Shown: positions 57,581 through 64,000 of the stretch, in pieces | Position numbering within the stretch: position 1 is the first letter of the stretch | Layout: each line of letters opens with the position of its first letter | Source: Ottelia alismoides | Lineage: Eukaryota > Streptophyta > Magnoliopsida > Alismatales > Hydrocharitaceae | Assembly: GCA_037367405.1 (NCBI GenBank) | Contig: JAZKJV010008264.1 | Span: forward strand, 372,001-436,000 | DNA: 64,000 bases | Reading direction: 5' to 3' | Program-made: the position numbers and the translations under genes | The notes under the pieces: generated by a model | The model's input: only the letters and a program-made list of their open reading frames with translations | Told to the model about the DNA's origin: nothing | Databases searched by the model: none

Positions 57581-58877
57581 ATTAAAAACAAAAAACAAGC
57601 TTTTTATTCATCGATTACTTATTAAAAATCAAATAATTCTAAAACCACCTTCAAAATTTCCAAAAAATTATAATGTCTATAGTATTATATATTCTACCTA
57701 CAAATCAAAAATCACAAAAACTACAAAACCAAAACCTTAAAAAAATTCAAAACCCTAAAAACTATATTAAAATCAGAAAAATTCCATTTAAAATCTAAAA
57801 AATGTTTTTGTTATATATTTTTCTTTGTTATATGTATATATTATTTATTAAAAATAATTTTAGGAAATTTTAAAACTATTATCTATTTTAAAAACCCAAA
57901 ACATGCATCTTATTTATTATGTTCATTCTTTTGTACATTTTATTACTTTGAAAATACATTAATAATTAGCAAAAATTTCCTAAAATTTTTAAAAAATCGA
58001 AAAATATTAAAAACATAAAAAGAACTCTATTATATATATTTTGATTATATTTGTATATATATTAAAAAAATACAAAACTATATATATATATTATATACCA
58101 TATATATTGCTTATGTAATACATATTATTATAGGGGTCCTTCCAATAGGATGCAATCCTTATTGAGTTCAGGATGGCCACCCTCTTTTTATAAATACGAG
58201 CACTTTAGTAGAATACATATACATCTTGTATTATATCCGAATATTATAAATACAAAATCACATACAACTTGTATTATAGCTGCATATTATAATACAACAT
58301 TAAAACGTCACATTATAATACAAATTTTATACATATTGTACTAAAGTCATCATATTTTTTACGAAAAAGGGTCGACCTTCCTGAACTAAAGAAGGATTGC
58401 ATCCTATGGGAAGGAAATCCTATTATTATATATAAATATATACTATATTTTAAAAACAAAAACCATTTAAAATTTTCAAAATAAAAAAGGAAATAAAAAA
58501 TTAAAAATTTAAAAAAATATAAAGAATTAAAACACATAAAAAATTAGATGTAATTTACAACCCTAAAAAATTAGAAAAAGATAAAAAAACACAAAAAATC
58601 ATTAATAATCATTAATAATTATATCTATTCACTGTGCTCTCAACTATTCGACCCATACTACTTGTCACTATACACATTTTGTTGGGTATGATAAATTGAA
58701 CCTCACCTATTTACATTGAATATATTATTGTGAGCTGATTGTTGATTTGAGTTGATTGAGATACATGCTGAGAGATGAGAGAGGGACGATACAACGATTC
58801 CCGGATCTAACTTGTCAGACACTATAGGCTCCTCCAAGATCGGACGTCAGGTACCTTTGCTCGATCCTCAATTATCA
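57580..58877 (+). repeat. Athila-type LTR end (element F), left part missing
   Basis: The AT-rich sequence follows the right-hand third of the D LTR (AAAATTCCAAAAAATTATA-type runs, the CACTATACACATTTTG block, TATGATAAATT). It ends TCAATTATCA at 58877, followed by a primer-binding site. A 288-base MITE lies within it. The left boundary merges with the filler region. Confidence 0.65.
58133..58420. mobile_element. 288-bp Mutator-type MITE with 10-bp target duplications
   Basis: The ends are inverted: the left end begins GGGGTCCTTCCAATAGGATG; the right end, read in reverse, begins GGATTTCCTTCCCATAGGAT, and pairing continues through GCAATCCTT and AGTTCAGGA to about 55 bases. TATTATTATA flanks both sides (58123-58132 and 58421-58430). 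Long terminal inverted repeats and a target duplication of 9-10 bases point to the Mutator superfamily. It has no coding capacity. Confidence 0.82.
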
Positions 58878-58879
58878 AA

Positions 58880-58897
58880 TGGTACCATTGCCGGGGA
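58880..58897 (+). other. Primer-binding site of element F (tRNA-Asp type)
   Basis: TGGTACCATTGCCGGGGA lies two bases after the LTR end, with two transitions from TGGCGCCGTTGCCGGGGA. Like in element D, it is followed by AGCAATG. Confidence 0.75.
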
Positions 58898-60070
58898 GCA
58901 ATGCATAGGATAGAGTGTACATTGCACATTTATTTATTTCAGTGTTGTCTTTATGTCTTTTTTAAAACAATTGTTTATCTGTTTTGACCAATATCTTTTG
59001 TTGACTTCTTTCTGAGGGATCGGGGAGTGAGGGTTTCTTTCTTAGGGGAGTCGGTGCAACCGAATTACGTAAAGATCGACTCTTTCTTCATGAGATGATA
59101 GGAGACAGTATAAAGAAGATAAGGAGAGAGAAGAGAAGCATAGCATTAGTGTAGTATTTATTTTTATTTTTGTGTGTGAGAGAGACTCGTTATTATTGTA
59201 GTAATACATGTTGAACACTTGGACATTCGAGCTTATTTTACCAAGTGTTTGTTGACTTGAGGGCCCGCGTAGTTTTTTACGATTTTTCTCACCTTCTATC
59301 TTTTATTCTCCCTAATTTTCTCATTATTTTCTTTTAATTTCATGATTTGAGTTTCCCACCTTTAATTTCATTTGTTTTGTGTGAATGAGTCCACAGTCTT
59401 TAGGATTTCTTGATTAGTTAATTTAGATTCAAATCCCCAATTTCTCATCATATCAAGTACTTCATTCACATCTGTCTGGAATTGACCCTGATTCTCGACT
59501 CATCTTTCTATCCAATGCTCAATATCAGTCTGAACATGATGAATTTCACAAGCTGACCTAGAGCCGATTCAGATTAATTCCTCTGAGTATGATTCATAGA
59601 TGGCTCCTCAAGGAAAAGGGAAGGGACCACATCAACCATATCAGGGCCCCCATCCAGATTAGAAGGTCATGAATGCTCAGATGCTTAGATCCATATAGCC
59701 TATTCGATAATATCTTACAGATCAGGCTCATGAAAGAGATAATCACCAAAATAACATTTACATTGGAGCTTCACCTTCTGGTATCATGAATTCACTCGGG
59801 GTTGCCCATGAAAAATCACGGTCATCAAAAATACAAAAAATGAGCACAATATAAAAATCTAAAAAATACAATAGTGGGAGACACCTAGCCGGGACATATT
59901 GTGAGGAGAGGGAACTTTTTCCACCTACCTTGCCCACACATATACACACCATATTTCCCATCACACTACCTCCCATGGGTGACACTATACATATTGCTCT
60001 TAGTCATCCTTGTGTACATGATGATTCCAATCTCTTCCCTAGTATGGAAGAGATATAAAATCTAAAAAAT
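58898..60070 (+). pseudogene. Leader and possible gag start of element F
   Basis: The leader resembles that of element D (GAGAGAGACTCGTTATTATTGTAGTAA, then AAGTGTTTGTTGACTTGAGGG). An ATG at 59600 opens MAPQGKGKGPHQPYQGPHPD before a stop; later short pieces such as NNIYIGASPSGIMNS follow with further stops to about 59830. No gag core is recognised, so this is a weak call. The region ends at 60070 where LTR E begins. Confidence 0.4.
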
Positions 60071-63000
60071 TGTTAACCATCCCTAAAGTGGTGACGATTA
60101 TTCGGGAAAATCCGAGGGTCGTACGGTTTCACAAGGCGAAATCGCAGTCGGTGTATTGACCGTTCAAAAATCCCTGATTAATCAACAATTAACCCACAAT
60201 CAAATCAAACAGTGAGAAGCTAAGGTGAGTTAAAATTTATTATAACTCTACAAAAGTGTATATAATGTGCAAGTGCACAGAGTGTCAAACTCAGGGAGCA
60301 AGCAGGATAGAACAAGCAAAATGTGCAAAGAGTGAATGTGATCAAATGTCTACAAGTATGCAAATTTTTGTGGGTTTTTAATTTTTAAATTTTTTATTTA
60401 ATTTTTGGTTTTATATTATTGTATTTTGATTTTTTAATTTACTGATTTTATATTTTCTTTTTTTTATTTTTTATTTTTTACATTTTCTTTTTCTATAATA
60501 GAATATATATATATATATAATATAAGAGAGAGAGAGGAATAGAGTATTTATAAAAATAGGTAAAAATACTCAAAAATAAGGAGATAAAATGTTTTTGGTC
60601 TTTTTATATTTTTCCAATGTTTTTGTGATTTTCATAATTTTTCCTATTTTTTTGGTATTTTTAAAGTTGAAAATAATAGAAAATAGTGAACTAACCTACT
60701 GGCCGAAATTAAAATGAGGGTTAAAAATGTCAAACAGTATCCAAAATTCCTCAAATTAATTTTAAAATAAAGGCAATAAAATAAAGAAACTACAGAAATT
60801 GAGTTTGTATTTTTATGATTTTTCTAGAATTTTTTTTAGATTTTTAATGAAGTTTATAGGGGTTTTCTAATTTTTAGGAGTTTTACTTTTAATTTTTTAG
60901 TGGTTTTGGATTGACATTAAAATATGATAAGACACGCAAAATATAATTTTTTTGGATTTTTTCAAAAACTTTTACTAATTTTTATGGATTTTCTAATGCA
61001 AACAGTGCTCAAAATGCATGTTTTTGATTTTTAAAATATATGAAAATGCAATAAAAATGTAATATAAAAAATATGGCGTGAATGAGCAAGCAAACAGGAG
61101 CTTATCCTAATTTTTATGGATTTATTAGGATTTTATCGATGCATGAAATAAATAGATACAACATCAAGAAACTACACTACTGGCAAGGGCGTATATGTAA
61201 ATAGACAAACATCCAAGGGCCACAGTGCAATTTTCATGTAAAATATATAACTAATAAATGAAGTTCCTGGATTAGTTACAAATACCCAAACCCGGAGGGG
61301 GTTCGCTGCAAAATCACCAAGCCCACGTGTATAAACATGTGACCTGACAGGGGTATAGATGCAATATTACAAAACTCTAGGGGCAAGCATGCAAATAATC
61401 CATCAAATATTACACATGAAAGCAAAGTTCGGGACTAGGATGAAATAGCTAAACTCGTGAGGGGGCCCTTGCAAAATACCCAGTCCCCTCATGCGCACAG
61501 GCACGTGAGGTGACGTGGATAGGACCTAACTGAAAATAATTAAAGTTCGGGGGTTGAGATGTAAATATTACAAAAGTTTTTAAACTACAGACGAAGGTTT
61601 ATGGACTAAATAATAAATACAAAAATGCTAAGGGTAGAGGCTGCAAAATACCCAAAGCTAAGCGATCCAACGACGGGGGAGATGCCCCTTGACACGTGGT
61701 GCACGAAGAACGACCGATGACGCTTCGACGATGGCTGGCTGCGATTAGATCTTCACGGGTAGATCGGACGGTGGTGTACGCGGATGATTTAACAGCTGCA
61801 GTTCAACCTGGAGGTGCGGCCCGATCCGATGATGGGGAGGAGCGGAGGAAGAAGGGGGAAGAACGCCGGCGAGGCGAACTTCCCCGAGCTCGATCTTCGT
61901 GCTCCGGTGATCTGGAAGGCTCAAAATGGGCCGTGCGACTCCTGCGTTCTTCCTCTATCTCCTGATGGCTCCAGAAATCCTCGGCAGTGGCCGAGGCTCG
62001 TGGGGGAGGGCGGCGGAGCTGGGAAGCTCCACTGAACTCCGGCGAGGCGCAAAATGAGCCCCAGGCTCGAGTCAAAGCTGTTTGACCTGCAAAAAGGAGT
62101 GAAAGGGTCTAGGGCAAAGTGCTTGGACCCCGCGGAGTGGAAGTGGCGGCGAGAAGCGGCAAGGAGGAGACTCGGCCGGAGGTGCACTCCGACGAGGTGG
62201 TCGTTTGAGTGAGTGAATGGGTGAAACGCTAAGGTTTTTGAGGGATATTAATCCTAATGCTAAGGAGAATGAAGTGCAAAGAAAATAAAGGGGAGAGAGT
62301 GGCTGCCTCGATGGACGGAGCCAGAGGGAAATACCGCAATGCCGGCGAGATGGCGGAGGTGCTTGGAGCTGCCTGAGGCGTTGCTCGACTGGCCTGAAGC
62401 TCAGGAGAGGAAGCTGTCACCTTCCTCAAGCTCGCGTGCTTGAAAGCGGGAGCCAAACCTATGGAAGAGGGGTTCGAATTTGGCTCGAAAGTCGGAGGTC
62501 CAATATGTATGGTTTGACGATGCAGCTTTGACGCTCCAAAGATCGAGACGCAGCGGCGATTATGTCGACCCATTGATCGAGATATCATCTGGGCGTGGGT
62601 GCCCATTGAACGAGGATCAAAAGTGGTGAAGAGTCATAGCCAAGAAGGTGTAGGGGTGATCCTCGAAAAAATCGAGAAACAAGGTCAAAACACAGTTCTG
62701 ACAAGGCGCACATGGGGGGGAATGACCAGTTGACCGAGGTCAACTTGGACTAGCGCCTGGTTGGTCCACGTGGACCAACTAGGAAAAATCCCTGGAATAA
62801 ATAATTAGACAATTATTTAAAAATAGTAAATGATTTTATTAATTTTAGGTTATAAAATGAAAATATTTTTTATTTTCTAAGGTATTTTAATCCGGTTTTT
62901 AATTATTTTTATAAGGTGTTCTTTTACAAGTTATCATTTTAGGTCCATATAGGTATACATATCATGTATTTTAATATTTCATATTTATTTTGTACATTTG

Positions 63001-63297
63001 ATTAATTTATTTTTGTTTATTATTTTATAAATTTATAACGTATTTTTATACACCTAAATATATTTTTATTTTATTTTTCTGAAGTGTTTTATATACTTAA
63101 TAAAATAGAAATAATAATTGTATAGGTATGTATATAGGTAATATACCTAGGTATGTGATACACAAGGATTTTTTTTGTATTTCTTTGGAGTTTTTATTCT
63201 GATTTTAATGTACATATATATTATAAATAATATTTACAAAATTATAAAATATAACTTATATAAAAATAATGAATAAATAATAAAACGAATATTTTAA
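60071..63297 (-). repeat. Minus-strand Athila-type LTR (E), solo or truncated
   Basis: Read on the minus strand it runs from AT-rich sequence at about 63297, through the G-box palindrome (62760-62779), W-box palindrome (62729-62744), a GC-rich part (61680-62700) and three diverged units with TTTTGCA/TTGCA (about 61310-61640), to an end GGATGGTTAACA at 60071, collinear with the D LTR. No primer site follows it, so no internal region is attached. Its first 650 bases are missing. The frames at 61696-62606 are GC-driven and not conserved. Confidence 0.8.
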
Positions 63298-64000
63298 GGG
63301 ATTTTTACCCGGCAGACCCTGTAATCTTTTGCAATTACCGCTACGACCTCTGAAACAATGTAATTCCTCCCTCGACCCCGTAAACTTGTTCCGTCTTACC
63401 CCACAAACCCTGCCGTTACATTGACACATCTTAAGCTAACTTGGGTTGGTTAAAACTGAGTTAATCTAACCAACCACGATTGGACAGGTAGAATTAAGCC
63501 AGAGAAAAAAAAATGGACGGCTCGAGCAGGGCGGCGCCTGGGTCGGAGGAGGGCTCGATCAGGGGACACTGCGGGGTCAGGGGAGGGACATCGACTTGGG
63601 GTGATGGTCGAGGTGGGGGGATCTTCGACTTGGGGAGGTGCGGGTGGCGGTGGGCTCGACTTGGGGGAGGCGTGGGTGGGCCGGTTACGTGGATGAGCTG
63701 CGTACCTTGCTGGGGGAGGCGCGGTGAGCCGGATCTGGGAGCTTCCCGATCTTCTCGTACTCCTCCTCAGCCTTGACGCCCTCGTGAATTCTATCACAAA
63801 TGAAAGCCACACCTCCTCAGCTTCCGCCATTCCATGAAAAGATGAGGGTAACCTCGTTACCGAAGGAGCCCCCTTAGTTTAGCTGTCCCTCCATCTAAAG
63901 GGGAAGTTTACTTTGGAGGAAAAGTGAACAAAAAGTCACATCCTCCTCCACCGGAGTCCCCTCCTTCACACCGGAGTCCACTCCTCCTCAGCAGCGTCGG
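63298..64000. other. GC-rich region of unknown identity at the window edge
   Basis: Begins abruptly after the E fragment with GGGATTTTTACCCGGCAGACC and phrases like TTTGCAATTACC and CCCCGTAAACTTGTT. A G-rich block at 63515-63720 gives frames on both strands (63513-63776 plus; 63450-63830 minus, 126 codons, rich in Pro and Arg). Neither resembles a known protein. The end has two copies of CACCGGAGTCC about 25 bases apart (63950-63985). It could be the edge of another transposon or a gene's flank. Confidence 0.4.

Noticed and set aside
63450..63830. Minus-strand 126-codon frame rich in Pro and Arg
   Set aside because: A plus-strand frame overlaps it, the block is strongly G-skewed, and no domain is visible; chance openness in GC-rich DNA is more likely.
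1..64000. CRISPR arrays, bacterial operons or phage modules
   Set aside because: The repeats seen are LTRs, MITE ends or tandem duplications, and all recognised proteins are plant retrotransposon types. Nothing prokaryotic was found.

Overview
This window looks like intergenic, repeat-saturated nuclear DNA from a flowering plant, possibly a monocot (the lineage is a guess). The evidence is several families of Ty3-type LTR retrotransposons nested in one another, tRNA-Met and tRNA-Asp type primer-binding sites, AT-rich spacers, a Mutator-type MITE, a CACTA-like terminus, and a segment that reads like organelle DNA moved into the nucleus. I found no convincing intact host gene. Every recognisable coding region belongs to a retrotransposon and carries stops or frameshifts.

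Layout. 1-13163: old, AT-rich, decayed repeats, including local duplications, a CACTA-like end at 5821, a dispersed repeat pair (about 6735-7085 and 10497-10840), and a worn Athila-type LTR ending at 10172 with its primer-binding site. 13164-30111: a chromovirus-type Ty3 array with three LTRs and two internal regions (L1 - internal A - L2 - internal C - L3). Internal A is split by a complete 4.25-kb gag-only element, B (16210-20456), flanked by the direct repeat GTAAG. 30386-31748: a diverged Athila-type LTR fragment (H).

31749-54228: a short minus-strand Ty3 element, G, with two LTRs of about 1.16 kb. Its gag is split by an 18.2-kb Athila-type element, D (34180-52382), with perfect CTCGA target duplications, 3.7-3.8 kb LTRs, a gag-pol pseudogene, and a long 3' non-coding region holding four hairpins that resemble its polypurine tract. 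54229 to about 57470: a segment with organelle character, ending in a match (from memory) to the plastid spacer just upstream of the 23S rRNA gene. About 57580-60070: an Athila-type LTR end, primer-binding site and leader (F), with a 288-bp MITE inserted (10-bp target duplications). 60071 to about 63297: a minus-strand Athila-type solo or truncated LTR (E). 63298-64000: GC-rich sequence of unknown identity.

The order of events can be read from the nesting: B went into A, D into G, the MITE into F, and E probably into F. No element here looks capable of moving by itself. B and G lack a polymerase, A and C lack gag and carry stops, and D has frameshifts plus an Asp-to-Asn change at the first integrase catalytic position.
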